Positions 1 to 7,969 of a DNA stretch of 45,137 nucleotides are shown piece after piece. The notes below the pieces were generated by a model that ran no database searches, was not told the origin of the DNA, and worked only from the letters and a program-made list of their open reading frames with translations. The stretch spans positions 1-45,137 of the forward strand of contig JBBQNM010000009.1 in the NCBI GenBank assembly GCA_038329895.1. Direction: 5' to 3'. This DNA is from Mayfieldus sp038329895. GTDB lineage: Bacteria; Actinomycetota; Thermoleophilia; Solirubrobacterales; 70-9. The translations under genes were made by a program, and so were the position numbers. Position 1 is the stretch's first letter. Each line of letters starts with the position of its first letter.

Positions 1-104
1 GCTGTCGCTGGCAGGACACAAACTGCAAGCGCGCTAGCGGCGACCGCAAGGCCGATCCGCAGGCGTCGCGCCGAGGCGTTGAGGTGATTCTGTTTATTCC
101 GCAT
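1..104 (-). CDS. N-terminus of a secreted protein (partial, runs off window)
   Basis: An open frame on the minus strand starts at ATG 104 and runs to the window edge (34 complete codons). It reads MRNKQNHLNASARRLRIG and then a hydrophobic alanine/leucine/valine stretch ending near LPATA, which is a typical Sec signal peptide: positive n-region, hydrophobic h-region, small residues at the cleavage site. A GAGAAG Shine-Dalgarno-like sequence lies a few bases upstream of the ATG. The mature protein is outside the window, so no function can be given. It is transcribed away from the tRNA-Ser gene. Positions 105-259 between the two show no gene and presumably hold both promoters. Confidence 0.55.
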   Translation of the reverse strand, partial: MRNKQNHLNASARRLRIGLAVAASALAVCVLPAT

Positions 105-259
105 GCAGGGCTTCTCGGCGCCCGGCGGTGCCGACTCGACAGCGGTTTTGGGTAGGCGTGAGGCCCTTGGACGTAGGTACTAGAAGGCGCCTACCGGTTA
201 GTGGCGCGCTTGGCCGTGGAGCCGGCGGCTAGGCTTGCTCGGCTGGCTGTCGCCTGCAT

Positions 260-348
260 GGAGGGGTGGCAGAGTGGTCGAATGCGGCTGCCTTGAAAGC
301 AGCTGACCGGGTCTCCCCGGTCCGGGGGTTCGAATCCCTCCCCCTCCG
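260..348 (+). tRNA. tRNA-Ser (anticodon TGA)
   Basis: An 89-nt class II tRNA. The acceptor stem GGAGGGG pairs perfectly with CCCCTCC at 341-347, and the discriminator is G348. The anticodon loop CTTGAAA gives anticodon TGA, decoding UCA-type serine codons. A long variable arm (ACCGGGTCTCCCCGGT region) is typical of tRNA-Ser. The T-loop TTCGAAT is present. CCA is not encoded. Confidence 0.95.
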
Positions 349-350
349 CT

Positions 351-608
351 TTGTATCGCCGCCTCCTGATCGCCGGCCTGCTGCTGCTCATCAGCGGCGT
401 GGTCACGCTCTCGCTGCACGCAGCCGGCGTGCCGGAGTCGCTGCTGAACTCCCTCTACGACACCCTGCTGTCAGGTCTCGACGTGCCGTCGGACCCGTCA
501 CAGACCTCGACCGACATCCTCAACTACGTCTCGCTGGTCGGCGGGATCGCCGAGCTCGCCGGGGGAGCGGTGGTCGTGCTCGTGTGCTTTGTGAGGGCGC
601 GCGACTAG
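351..608 (+). CDS. small two-helix membrane protein, hypothetical
   Basis: An 85-residue protein starting at TTG 351, two bases after the tRNA-Ser 3' end. Residues 5-25 (start MYRRLLIAGLLLLISG) form a hydrophobic helix after a short basic N-terminus. Residues 58-80 (LVGGIAELAGGAVVVLVCF) form a second helix, followed by a basic end (RARD). The linker is polar and proline/serine-containing. Codon third positions are strongly GC-rich, supporting real coding. No ribosome site is possible upstream because tRNA sequence lies there, so translation would need a leaderless or processed transcript cut at the tRNA end. I do not recognise the family. Confidence 0.5.
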   Translation: MYRRLLIAGLLLLISGVVTLSLHAAGVPESLLNSLYDTLLSGLDVPSDPSQTSTDILNYVSLVGGIAELAGGAVVVLVCFVRARD

Positions 609-629
609 GCGCCGCCCGCGGGGGTCGCG

Positions 630-1088
630 TCAGTCGCGCAGGTCGACCCGCTCGATCACTTGGGGCTCGACCGGGCGGTCAGACGCGCCGGTCTCGGTCC
701 CCTCGATCGCGTCGACGGCGTCCATCCCCTCGGTGATGCGGCCGAACACCGTGTGCTTGCCGTCCAGCCACGGCGCGGCGTCGATGGTGACGATGAAGAA
801 CTGCGAGCCGTTGGTGTTCGGGCCCGCATTGGCCATCGCCAGCGCCCCACGCTCGATCTTGTGCTGGTTGAACTCGTCCTCGAACGTGTAGCCCGGGCCG
901 CCGGTCCCGGTGCCCTCGGGGCAGCCTCCTTGGATCATGAAGTCGGGGATCACGCGGTGGAAGATCAGCCCGTCGTAGAAGCCGTCGCCCGCGAGCTTGC
1001 GGAAGTTCTCCACCGTCTTCGGTGCATCGGCGTCGAAAAGCTCAACCCCGATCGGCCCGGCGCTGGTGTGGAGGGTCGCAACGGACAC
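630..1088 (-). CDS. peptidylprolyl cis-trans isomerase, cyclophilin type
   Basis: A 152-residue cytoplasmic cyclophilin that isomerises X-Pro peptide bonds during protein folding. The single-domain signature is complete: FHRVIPDFMIQGG (catalytic Arg in FHR), the NTNGSQFFI block and the WLDGKHTVFG active-site loop. There is no signal peptide or lipobox, so this is the small PpiA/PpiB-like cytosolic form. Length matches the family. The start is GTG at 1088 (MSVATLHTSAGPIGVEL). It stands alone, divergent from the GH26-like gene. Confidence 0.93.
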   Translation of the reverse strand: MSVATLHTSAGPIGVELFDADAPKTVENFRKLAGDGFYDGLIFHRVIPDFMIQGGCPEGTGTGGPGYTFEDEFNQHKIERGALAMANAGPNTNGSQFFIVTIDAAPWLDGKHTVFGRITEGMDAVDAIEGTETGASDRPVEPQVIERVDLRD

Positions 1089-1175
1089 CGCCCCAACCCT
1101 ATCTGGGAGCCTTGTTGCAGTGCGGCGAGCAGCCGTCCTTAACGTCCGCGCCTCCGCAACGGTCGGCGCAGCGCC

Positions 1176-2339
1176 GTGTTGCGGCTAATTGTGGGAGTAC
1201 CCGGCGGCAAAAAGACACCGCGACTCGTGAGGCTGCGCCTCGGCCTTGCCGCGGCGGCGGCGGCGCTCGTGCTGGGCGCCGCGACCAGCGCATCGGGCGA
1301 CGTGCTGACGCCGGACCCCGGCCAGATCTTCTTTGGCGCCACCGACACCGGCCAGCTGAGCGACTTCCAGTCCTTCGCCGACAGCGTCGGCAAGCACCCG
1401 GCGGTGATCGAGACCTTCCATCCGTGGGGCAACAGCCTCCATTACGCGATCCCCCGTTGGGGCGAGGCCCAGGCGCGGCCGATGCTTCACATCTCGACCG
1501 TCGACCCCAACACGCTGGCCGAGATCATCACCCCGCTCGGCATCGCCACGGGGACCAGCGACGACTACCTGATCCGGCTCAACTCGAGCTTCGCGACGCG
1601 CCAGATCCGTGCCTACATCCGCCCGTTGGGCGAAGTGAACCGCTGCCTTAATCCCTGGTCCGCCTACACCTGCGACGGTGCCAGCAGGGGAGATTCCTAC
1701 ACGCCCTACTGGTACAAGCAGGCCTTCCGGCGGATCGCGATCGTGATCCGTGGCGGCGGGTCGCTGGCCGAGATCAACGCCAAGCTGGCGGCGATCAACC
1801 TGCCGCCGCTCAATCGCCAGGCCAAGGACGGCGTCGAGCCGGACTCGCTGCCCGCGGCTCCGATATCGATGGTCTGGAGCCCACTGCCCGGTGGCTCGCC
1901 GCCCACGAAGCGCAACCTTCCCGGCAGGTACTACCCCGGCTCCGACTACGTCGACTGGGTCGGCACCGACATCTACTCCCGCTATCCGGTCTGGAAGACC
2001 CTGACCCGCTTCTACAAGGTCAAGAAGTACCGCCGCAAGCCGCTTGCGCTCACCGAGTGGGGCGTATCGGCGGGCGACGACCCCAAGTTCGTGAAGAGGA
2101 TCTTCACCTGGGTGCGCCGCCACAAGCGCACCAAGATGCTCATCTACTACCAGGACTTCGGGACCAGCAATCCCTACCGGATCCAGAACTATCCGAAGAG
2201 CCTCCACGTGATCGCCCGCAACCTGCGCCAGAGCCGCTTCCCCGCCCTGGCGCCATTCCCGCCCGCCGCGCCTCCGGTCGGCGCGCCAACCGACCCCAAC
2301 GAACCGCCGGCGCCGCCGACTGGCGGGGTCGGCGGCTAA
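1176..2339 (+). CDS. secreted GH26-like glycoside hydrolase (mannanase-type fold)
   Basis: A 387-residue secreted TIM-barrel enzyme, likely acting on beta-mannan or a related glycan. An N-terminal signal peptide (RLGLAAAAAALVLGAATSASG) is followed by GH26 landmarks in order: the IRPLGEVN motif carrying the predicted acid/base Glu, the MVWSPLPGG strand, the YYPGSDYVDWVGTDIY block and ALTEWGVS carrying the predicted nucleophile Glu. The C-terminus is a proline-rich tail (PFPPAAPPVGAPTDPNEPP). The start is uncertain: GTG 1176, GTG 1191 and GTG 1227 all work, and 1227 places the signal peptide most typically. No Shine-Dalgarno decides it. Substrate specificity is inferred from the family only. 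Confidence 0.8.
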   Translation: MLRLIVGVPGGKKTPRLVRLRLGLAAAAAALVLGAATSASGDVLTPDPGQIFFGATDTGQLSDFQSFADSVGKHPAVIETFHPWGNSLHYAIPRWGEAQARPMLHISTVDPNTLAEIITPLGIATGTSDDYLIRLNSSFATRQIRAYIRPLGEVNRCLNPWSAYTCDGASRGDSYTPYWYKQAFRRIAIVIRGGGSLAEINAKLAAINLPPLNRQAKDGVEPDSLPAAPISMVWSPLPGGSPPTKRNLPGRYYPGSDYVDWVGTDIYSRYPVWKTLTRFYKVKKYRRKPLALTEWGVSAGDDPKFVKRIFTWVRRHKRTKMLIYYQDFGTSNPYRIQNYPKSLHVIARNLRQSRFPALAPFPPAAPPVGAPTDPNEPPAPPTGGVGG

Positions 2340-2408
2340 CGACCGCAGGCGTGCCCTCTGCGACAATTGGAGATCACGTCCGGGCAGCCCCCCGGACGTC
2401 GCGTCGAT

Positions 2409-3560
2409 ATGACCTCTCCAACCCAGGAACAGATCACCGAGAAGCTGCGGGCCGTGATCGACCCCGAGCTTCGCCGCTCGATCGTCGATCTCGGCATGGT
2501 GCGCTCGATCGAGATCAAGGACGGCGGGCGGGTCGAGGTCGTGGTCTCGCTGACCACGCCAGGCTGCCCGATCCGCTCGCACTTCCAGCAGGCGGTCGCC
2601 CAGCAGGTGAGTTCACTCTCTGGGGTGAGCGCGGTCGAGGTCGGCTTCGACGTGCTGAGCGACGACGAGAAGGGTCAGTTGCAGCAGACACTGGGTCGCG
2701 GCAAGCTTCCCGAGGGGGCGCTCGCACAGGTCAAGAACGTGATCTGCGTCGCCTCGGGCAAGGGTGGGGTCGGCAAGTCAACGATGACCGCCAATCTCGC
2801 CGCGGCCCTGCAGGCCGAGGGACACTCCGCGGGAGCGCTCGACTGCGACGTCTACGGCTACTCGATCCCGCGCATGCTCGGGGTCAATCGCAAGCCCGAC
2901 GTCTCTCCAGAGCGCAAGATCCTGCCGCTCACCGCGCCCAGTGGCGTGAAGGTGATGTCGATCGGCTTCTTCGTTGAGGAGAACGCCGCCGTGGTCTGGC
3001 GCGGCCCGATGCTGCACAAGGCGATCCAGCAGTTCCTCGAGGACGTCGCCTGGGACGAGCTCGAGTACCTGCTGCTCGACCTACCGCCGGGCACCGGCGA
3101 CGTCTCGATGACCCTCGCCCAGCTGCTGCCACAGGCCAAATTCGTGATCGTCACGACCCCTCAGCCCGCCGCCCAGTCGGTGGCCAGCCGGGCGGCCGAG
3201 ATGGCGCGCAAGGTCGACCTCGAGGTGCTCGGTGTGATCGAGAACATGTCCGGCTTCACGGCGCCGAGCGGGGAGCGCTTCACGATCTTCGGCGAGGGCG
3301 GCGGCCAGCATCTCGCCGACCAGCTCGACGTGCCCCTGCTCGGCAAGATCCCGCTGGCCGAGGACCTGCGCGAGCACGCCGACTCGGGTCAGCCGCTGGT
3401 GATCAGCGAGCCGGATGCGCCGGCCTCGCAGGCGATCCGCGACGCGGCTCGCGGCATCGTCGCCTCGACGCCGCAGGAGCTTCCCGTGATGCAGGCCCCG
3501 CCCGCCGCCGCGGCGCCGGTGGCAGCGGCCAGCGGGACCGAGCTGCCAGTCGTCCAGTAG
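2409..3560 (+). CDS. Mrp/NBP35-family Fe-S cluster carrier ATPase with MIP18 domain
   Basis: A 383-residue P-loop ATPase that binds and transfers Fe-S clusters (ApbC/Mrp type). The N-terminal ~90 residues are a MIP18/DUF59 domain (EKLRAVIDPELRRSIVDLG). The deviant Walker A VASGKGGVGKST follows near residue 115, then the DLPPGTGD switch and the VIENMSG motif. The usual CxxC pair near the C-terminus is not evident, and the last ~40 residues are an Ala/Pro-rich tail. I chose ATG 2409 because the family begins at this point; a TTG at 2367 would add 14 unlike residues. The convergent ferredoxin gene downstream fits an Fe-S theme. Confidence 0.92.
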   Translation: MTSPTQEQITEKLRAVIDPELRRSIVDLGMVRSIEIKDGGRVEVVVSLTTPGCPIRSHFQQAVAQQVSSLSGVSAVEVGFDVLSDDEKGQLQQTLGRGKLPEGALAQVKNVICVASGKGGVGKSTMTANLAAALQAEGHSAGALDCDVYGYSIPRMLGVNRKPDVSPERKILPLTAPSGVKVMSIGFFVEENAAVVWRGPMLHKAIQQFLEDVAWDELEYLLLDLPPGTGDVSMTLAQLLPQAKFVIVTTPQPAAQSVASRAAEMARKVDLEVLGVIENMSGFTAPSGERFTIFGEGGGQHLADQLDVPLLGKIPLAEDLREHADSGQPLVISEPDAPASQAIRDAARGIVASTPQELPVMQAPPAAAAPVAAASGTELPVVQ

Positions 3561-3565
3561 CCGGA

Positions 3566-3592
3566 TAGGCCGCGCAGGTTTGCAGCGGCCTA
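3566..3592. terminator. bidirectional hairpin between convergent mrp and ferredoxin genes
   Basis: TAGGCCGC (3566-3573) pairs with GCGGCCTA (3585-3592), with a small inner GCA/TGC stem. It lies just after the mrp stop and overlaps the ferredoxin stop codon. There is no long T-tract, which is usual for actinobacterial terminators. Confidence 0.5.
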
Positions 3593-3856
3593 CGCCTTTG
3601 ACTTGTAGTAGCCGGCGTTGAGCTCGATGTACTTGTTCCACTCGTCGGGGAGCTGGTCCTCGGCGAAGCAGGCGTCCACCGGGCAGGCCTCGACGCATGC
3701 GTCGCAGTCGATGCACTCGTCGGGGTCGATGTAGAGCATTTCGCTCTCTTCGTAGTCGGGCTCGTCCGGCGTCGGATGGATGCAGTCGACCGGACAGACC
3801 TCGACGCACGAGTTGTCCTTGGTACCGATGCAGGGTTCGGCGATGACGTAGGTCAT
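3590..3856 (-). CDS. fdxA: seven-iron ferredoxin (FdxA type)
   Basis: An 88-residue electron carrier with one [3Fe-4S] and one [4Fe-4S] cluster. The first cysteine set is C9-x7-C17-x3-C21 followed by PVDC25. The second is C48-x2-C51-x2-C54-x3-CP. The wide C-x7-C spacing is the hallmark of the actinobacterial 7Fe ferredoxin. The N-terminus MTYVIAEPC and the ending LPDEWNKYIELNAGYY are characteristic. A good AGGAG ribosome site lies about 12 nt upstream of ATG 3856. It is transcribed singly and divergently from the SDR gene; its redox partner is not visible here. Confidence 0.95.
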   Translation of the reverse strand: MTYVIAEPCIGTKDNSCVEVCPVDCIHPTPDEPDYEESEMLYIDPDECIDCDACVEACPVDACFAEDQLPDEWNKYIELNAGYYKSKA

Positions 3857-3997
3857 ACGACGTTGCTTCTCCTGGGTCGGGTTCGGTGGCGCCTGGCACG
3901 GACGGCTACCGGCGAGTCCACCATTTTAGGGCCAAGCGGGACTGACTAGGGTTGTTGGCGGAGCCATGGAGCGCAAGCAGGTGACAGGGGACACGAC

Positions 3998-4882
3998 GTG
4001 CTGTTGCTGACCGGCGCCACAGGCGCGGTCGGCTCGCAGCTTCTGCCGATGCTGCTCGAGTCTGGACAGCCGGTTCGCTGCCTGGTCCGCGAGCCACGCA
4101 GGCTCGGCGATCGCCGGGTCAGCGTCCAGATCTCGCTCGGCGACCTGGCGGAGCTGTCCGACCCCTACCTTCTGCGCCAGGCGCTGCGCGGCGTCGACAC
4201 CGTGGTCCACCTGGCGGCGACGATCCGCGACCAGCCGCCGCGCCGGATCGAAGAGCTGAACGGCCTTGCCACCGTGAGGCTGCTGCGCGCCGCGGAGAGC
4301 CTCGGCGTCAAGAGGTTCGTTTTCTTCTCGGCGCTCAATGCCAGCAGCACCCAGCGGACGCGCTTCTTTCGCGCCAAGGCGCTGGCCCAGCAGGCGGTCT
4401 CCTCGTCGCCGCTGGACTCGATCGTGTTCGCGCCCTCGATCGTCTATGACCATTCGGACCCCTGGATCACGCTGTTGCGCCGCTTTTCCTTCTTGCCGGT
4501 GATGCCGGTGTCGGGGTCCGGACAGGCGCGCTACCAGCCGATCTGGGCGCATGACGTCGCGCGTTCGGTGATCGGCGCCCTGGAGGGCGGCGGTGGGGGC
4601 GATCGCTATGAGCTGGCGGGGCCGGAGACGCTCAGCTACAACGAGATCTCCGATCTGGTCAGCCGGGCCAGCGGGCGGCCGCGGCCGCTGCTGCACATCC
4701 CGCTGCCGCTTGTCCGAAGCGGACTGATCGCGCTGCGCAAGGTCTTCGGCGAGGCGGTCTTCGCAACCTGGGAGGAGGCCGAGCTGATGGAAGTGCCGAT
4801 GGTGAGCGAGCGCGGCACCGCCGACGCCGAGCGGCTCGGCGTGCAGCCGAAGCGGATGTGGGATGTGTTGGGTGGCGCCTAG
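3998..4882 (+). CDS. NAD(P)-binding SDR / complex I NDUFA9-like protein
   Basis: A 294-residue atypical short-chain dehydrogenase. The Rossmann motif TGATGAVGSQ occupies the N-terminus; VVHLAATIRD, VKRFVFFSALNAS and the QPIWAHDVA region match the NmrA/NDUFA9-like NAD(P)-binding group. The classical YxxxK is replaced by RFFRAKALAQQ, so catalysis is uncertain; many members bind the nucleotide for structural or quinone-related roles. The start is GTG 3998, preceded by an AGGGGAC ribosome site. It ends just before the shared hairpin terminator with groEL. Confidence 0.85.
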   Translation: MLLLTGATGAVGSQLLPMLLESGQPVRCLVREPRRLGDRRVSVQISLGDLAELSDPYLLRQALRGVDTVVHLAATIRDQPPRRIEELNGLATVRLLRAAESLGVKRFVFFSALNASSTQRTRFFRAKALAQQAVSSSPLDSIVFAPSIVYDHSDPWITLLRRFSFLPVMPVSGSGQARYQPIWAHDVARSVIGALEGGGGGDRYELAGPETLSYNEISDLVSRASGRPRPLLHIPLPLVRSGLIALRKVFGEAVFATWEEAELMEVPMVSERGTADAERLGVQPKRMWDVLGGA

Positions 4883-4886
4883 AACG

Positions 4887-4916
4887 CGAGAGGCCCGGGC
4901 TGGGCCGGGCCTCTCG
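4887..4916. terminator. strong bidirectional terminator hairpin (SDR / groEL)
   Basis: A perfect 12-bp stem: CGAGAGGCCCGG (4887-4898) pairs with CCGGGCCTCTCG (4905-4916) across a six-base loop. It sits between two convergent genes and can stop transcription from both sides. Confidence 0.85.
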
Positions 4917-4958
4917 AAGTCACTCGCCTGTTAGGGCGAGCATACGCCACAGGCGTGG

Positions 4959-6593
4959 CTACATCATCCCGCCCATGTCGGGCATGCCGCCACCGCCGGC
5001 CATCGCTGGCTCCTTCTCGGGCGGCTCGGCGACGATCGCCTCGGTGGTGAGGATGTTCTTGGCGATCGAGGCCGCGTTCTGCAGCGCCGAGCGGGTGACC
5101 ATGGTCGGATCGATGACCCCGTCGGCGACCAGGTCGCCGTACTCGCCGGTCTCGGCGTTGAGGCCCTCGCCGGGCTTCAGGTCGCGGACCTTGTTGACCA
5201 CCACCGAGCCCTCCAGCCCGGAGTTCTCGGCGATCTGACGCACCGGCTCCTCCAGCGAACGCTGGATGATCAGGGCGCCGGTCCGCTCGTCCGGGTCCTC
5301 GAAGGAGTCGAGGCCGACCGCGTCGGTGGCGTTCAACAGCGCCACCCCACCGCCGGGCACGATTCCCTCCTCGAGCGCCGCGCGGGTCGCCTGTAGGGCG
5401 TCCTCGACGCGGTGCTTCTTCTCCTTCATCTCGGTCTCGGTTGCGGCGCCGACCTTGACCACGGCGACACCGCCGGCCAGCTTGGCAAGACGCTCCTGGA
5501 GCTTCTCGCGATCGAAGTCGGAGTCGGTGTTCTCGATCTCCTGCTTGATCTGCTTGATCCGGCCCTTGATGTCCTCCGATTCGCCGCCGCCGTCGATGAT
5601 CGTCGTGGTGTCCTTGGAGACCACAACGCGGCGGGCCTTGCCGAGCTGGCTGAGCTGCGTGTTCTCCAGCTTCAGGCCCATCTCCTCGGTGATCACCTCG
5701 CCGCCGGTGAGGATGCCGATGTCCTCGAGCATCCGCTTGCGGCGATCGCCGAAGCCCGGGGCCTTGACCGCGACGCCGGTGAAGGTGCCGCGTAGCTTGT
5801 TGACCACGAGCGTCGCGAGGCTCTCGCCCTCGACGTCCTCGGCGACGATCACCAGCGGCTTGCCGCCCTGCATCGTCTGCTCCAGCACCGGCAGAACGTC
5901 GCGGACCGAGCCGATCTTCTGGTTGGCGATCAGCACGTACGGCTCGTCGAGCACCGCCTCCATGCGCTCCTGGTCGGTGACCATGTAGGGCGAGATGTAG
6001 CCCTTGTCGAACTGCATGCCCTCGGTGAACTCGAGCTCCATGCCGAAGGTCTGGCCCTCCTCGACGTTGACCACGCCGTCCTTGCCGACCTTCTCGATCG
6101 CGTCGGCGATGATGTTGCCGATCTCGTCGTCGCCGGCCGAGATCGCCGCCACTCGGGCGATCTGCTCCTTGCCGGCGATCTCCTTCGACTGCTTTCCGCG
6201 CAGGTGCTCGACCACGTTGTCGACGGCCTGCTCGATGCCGCGGCGAAGGGCCAGCGGGTTGGCGCCGGCGGCGACGTTCTTGAGACCGTGGCGCACGATC
6301 GTCTGCGCCAGCAGGGTGGCCGTGGTGGTGCCGTCGCCGGCCACGTCGTTGGTCGCCGTGGCGACCTCGCGAACCAGCTGGGCGCCCTGGTTCTCGAACA
6401 CGTCCTCGATATCGATCTCGCGCGCGATCGTGACGCCGTCGTTGGTGATTGTCGGCGCCCCGAACTTCTTGTCGAGCACGACGTAGCGACCCATCGGGCC
6501 GAGCGTCACCTTGACCGCGTTGGCCACGGCGTCGACGCCGGCCAGAAGCGCGCCACGCGCCTCTTCCTCGTACTTCAGCTCCTTGTGAGCCAT
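4959..6593 (-). CDS. groEL: chaperonin GroEL (60 kDa)
   Basis: A 544-residue chaperonin subunit forming the ATP-driven folding cage with GroES. Diagnostic motifs include VTLGPMGRYVVLDKKFGAP, NDVAGDGTTTATLLAQ with the catalytic Asp near residue 87, VKAPGFGDRRKRMLEDI, and EEGIVPGGGVALL. The C-terminus keeps the Gly/Met-rich tail (AMAGGGGMPDMGGMM) that lines the cavity in true GroEL. Full family length, with no breaks. It follows groES after 44 bp and is presumably cotranscribed under the CIRCE operator upstream of groES. Confidence 0.98.
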   Translation of the reverse strand: MAHKELKYEEEARGALLAGVDAVANAVKVTLGPMGRYVVLDKKFGAPTITNDGVTIAREIDIEDVFENQGAQLVREVATATNDVAGDGTTTATLLAQTIVRHGLKNVAAGANPLALRRGIEQAVDNVVEHLRGKQSKEIAGKEQIARVAAISAGDDEIGNIIADAIEKVGKDGVVNVEEGQTFGMELEFTEGMQFDKGYISPYMVTDQERMEAVLDEPYVLIANQKIGSVRDVLPVLEQTMQGGKPLVIVAEDVEGESLATLVVNKLRGTFTGVAVKAPGFGDRRKRMLEDIGILTGGEVITEEMGLKLENTQLSQLGKARRVVVSKDTTTIIDGGGESEDIKGRIKQIKQEIENTDSDFDREKLQERLAKLAGGVAVVKVGAATETEMKEKKHRVEDALQATRAALEEGIVPGGGVALLNATDAVGLDSFEDPDERTGALIIQRSLEEPVRQIAENSGLEGSVVVNKVRDLKPGEGLNAETGEYGDLVADGVIDPTMVTRSALQNAASIAKNILTTEAIVAEPPEKEPAMAGGGGMPDMGGMM

Positions 6594-6637
6594 CTGTTTG
6601 TGTTCCTCCTTGTCCTTCTAAGTTCGGTGTCTTGGAT

Positions 6638-6925
6638 CTACTCGACCTTCGCGAGCACGTCTGACTCGCGCAGGACCAGCACCTCGTCGTCCTCGACGGT
6701 GATCTCGGTGCCCCCGTACTTCGAATAGAGCACCTCGTCACCCTCGCTGACGTCGAGCGGACGGCGGCTGCCGTCCTCCTTGATCTCGCCGTCTCCGACC
6801 GCCATGACCTTGCCCTTCTGGGGCTTCTCCTTGGCCGTGTCGGGAAGGACGATGCCGCTGGCGGTCGTCTCCTCCTCCTCTACCGGCTTGACGATCAGCC
6901 GGTCGCCGAGGGGCTTCAGCTTCAT
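6638..6925 (-). CDS. groES: co-chaperonin GroES (10 kDa)
   Basis: A 95-residue lid of the GroEL cage. MKLKPLGDRLIVKPVEEEE begins the canonical fold; the mobile loop is TTASGIVLPDTAKEKPQKG, and the roof and dome region ends LYSKYGGTEITVEDDEVLVL. I place the start at ATG 6925, because a perfect GGAGG ribosome site lies 8-9 bases upstream and the family begins here. An upstream in-frame alternative at 6979 would lie inside the CIRCE operator. It is first in a two-gene operon with groEL. Confidence 0.98.
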   Translation of the reverse strand: MKLKPLGDRLIVKPVEEEETTASGIVLPDTAKEKPQKGKVMAVGDGEIKEDGSRRPLDVSEGDEVLYSKYGGTEITVEDDEVLVLRESDVLAKVE

Positions 6926-6972
6926 CCGTGCTACCTCCGTCTCTTCGAATTGCCAAACTGGGGAAAGATTCG

Positions 6973-6999
6973 CTGGCACTCTATAGACGAGAGTGCCAG
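6973..6999 (-). promoter_or_regulatory. CIRCE operator (HrcA site) upstream of groESL
   Basis: CTGGCACTC (6973-6981) and GAGTGCCAG (6991-6999) form a perfect 9-bp inverted repeat around a 9-base spacer, matching the CIRCE consensus TTAGCACTC-N9-GAGTGCTAA at all but the outermost positions. It lies 48 bp upstream of groES. A possible promoter (TTCAGA, 17 bp, CTATAG on the minus strand) overlaps it, so HrcA binding would block transcription until heat shock. Confidence 0.93.
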
Positions 7000-7059
7000 G
7001 GTGTCTGAAGAATAGGTAATTCAGGCAGGATGGTCAAGAGAAATCTAAGCGTTGGAGGC

Positions 7060-7542
7060 TTAGATGCTCAGCCGCCCGCCAACAGCTCGCAACCGAGCAG
7101 CTTTGCGATCCCCTCGCCCCCCCCGCGCCATCACCCAATCGTGGTTCCAGGCAAAGATCGGACGGGTGATCGGGACAAGCCGGTTCATCCAGGCCCTGGT
7201 CGTGCGCACGTTCCATTCGTAGAGCACCGCGGTGGCGCCGTCGTCCTCATAGAGGCGCCAGCGACCGATGCCCGCCAGCTCGCCATCGACCTGACCTTCG
7301 ATCAGGTGGGGTCGCTCGACTCGCGTCGTCCGCGCCTCGAACACGAGGTCGTAAGGAAGGAAGCTGCGCCAGGTAAGTCGCGAGAAGGAGCCGAGCCCGT
7401 CCGCCTCGCCGGGCTCCAGCTCGACCACGTCCTCGACCCCTCGCCACCAGCTTGGCCATGCCTTCTGGTCATGGATCGCCTCCCAGACCCGCTCGCGCGG
7501 GGCATCGAGCAGCCAGGCTGTGAGGAATCGGTACTCGGCCAT
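7060..7542 (-). CDS. SRPBCC (START/polyketide cyclase-like) family protein
   Basis: A 160-residue helix-grip-fold protein with a hydrophobic ligand cavity; no catalytic role can be assigned. The N-terminus matches the family opening: YRFLTAWLLDAPRERVWEAI followed by a WPSWWRGVEDV block. The middle strands RLTWRSFLPYDLVFEARTT and WRLYEDDGATAVLYEWNV are typical, and a Trp-rich C-terminal helix region follows (AWMNRLVPITRPIFAWNHD). The last ~15 residues are basic. The start is ATG 7542. It is followed upstream by the ASCH gene in the same direction, 20 bp apart, so they may be cotranscribed. Confidence 0.82.
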   Translation of the reverse strand: MAEYRFLTAWLLDAPRERVWEAIHDQKAWPSWWRGVEDVVELEPGEADGLGSFSRLTWRSFLPYDLVFEARTTRVERPHLIEGQVDGELAGIGRWRLYEDDGATAVLYEWNVRTTRAWMNRLVPITRPIFAWNHDWVMARGGRGDRKAARLRAVGGRLSI

Positions 7543-7561
7543 CTGTGGGTGGCGCCTGGTC

Positions 7562-7969
7562 TCAGTTGCGCGACGGAGTCTCGCCGTTGCCGAAGTGGCT
7601 ACCGGGTGGTTCGACGATCTGCGAGAAGCGGATCACCGTGACCACGTCCTCCATGCCCACAGGCCGGCCGTAGATCTGCTCGAGGAAGTTGGTGGTCTCG
7701 TCGAGGCGCCGGAACTCGGGGTTGTCGTGCTCGATGTCGCGCGGGGAGACGTCGGCGACCTTTTTGATCTCGACGTCGTCGATCACCGCGGCAAAGATCT
7801 TCTCGCGCGGGCTGTGCCTGAAGCCGACCGTTACCCAGACCACCTGGCCACGCTCGTACTTGCCGCTCTTATCGCCTAGCCGAATTGTTGCTGTCTTGCG
7901 GCCACGCTTGAGCTGGTCCACGAAAACTGCCGAATAGAAGTTGAGAACGTAGATGCCACCGCTCCTCAT
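7562..7969 (-). CDS. ASCH-domain protein
   Basis: A 135-residue protein with a PUA-like ASCH fold, predicted to bind RNA. The motif KRGRKTATIRLGDKSGKY followed by RGQVVWVTVGFR and KIFAAVIDDVEI is the ASCH core (a basic GxKT-like turn and beta strands). I place the start at ATG 7969 (MRSGGIYVLNFYSAVF). Longer upstream reading gives sequence that is antisense to the neighbouring RTX gene and unlike the family. Its first 17 bases overlap the divergent RTX gene, so each promoter must lie inside the other gene or the starts are off. Confidence 0.8.
   Translation of the reverse strand: MRSGGIYVLNFYSAVFVDQLKRGRKTATIRLGDKSGKYERGQVVWVTVGFRHSPREKIFAAVIDDVEIKKVADVSPRDIEHDNPEFRRLDETTNFLEQIYGRPVGMEDVVTVIRFSQIVEPPGSHFGNGETPSRN

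Noticed and set aside
5266..5988. Long open frame on the plus strand opposite groEL
   Set aside because: Antisense shadow: low-complexity Ser/Thr/Arg-rich product without family features; groEL on the minus strand is unmistakable.
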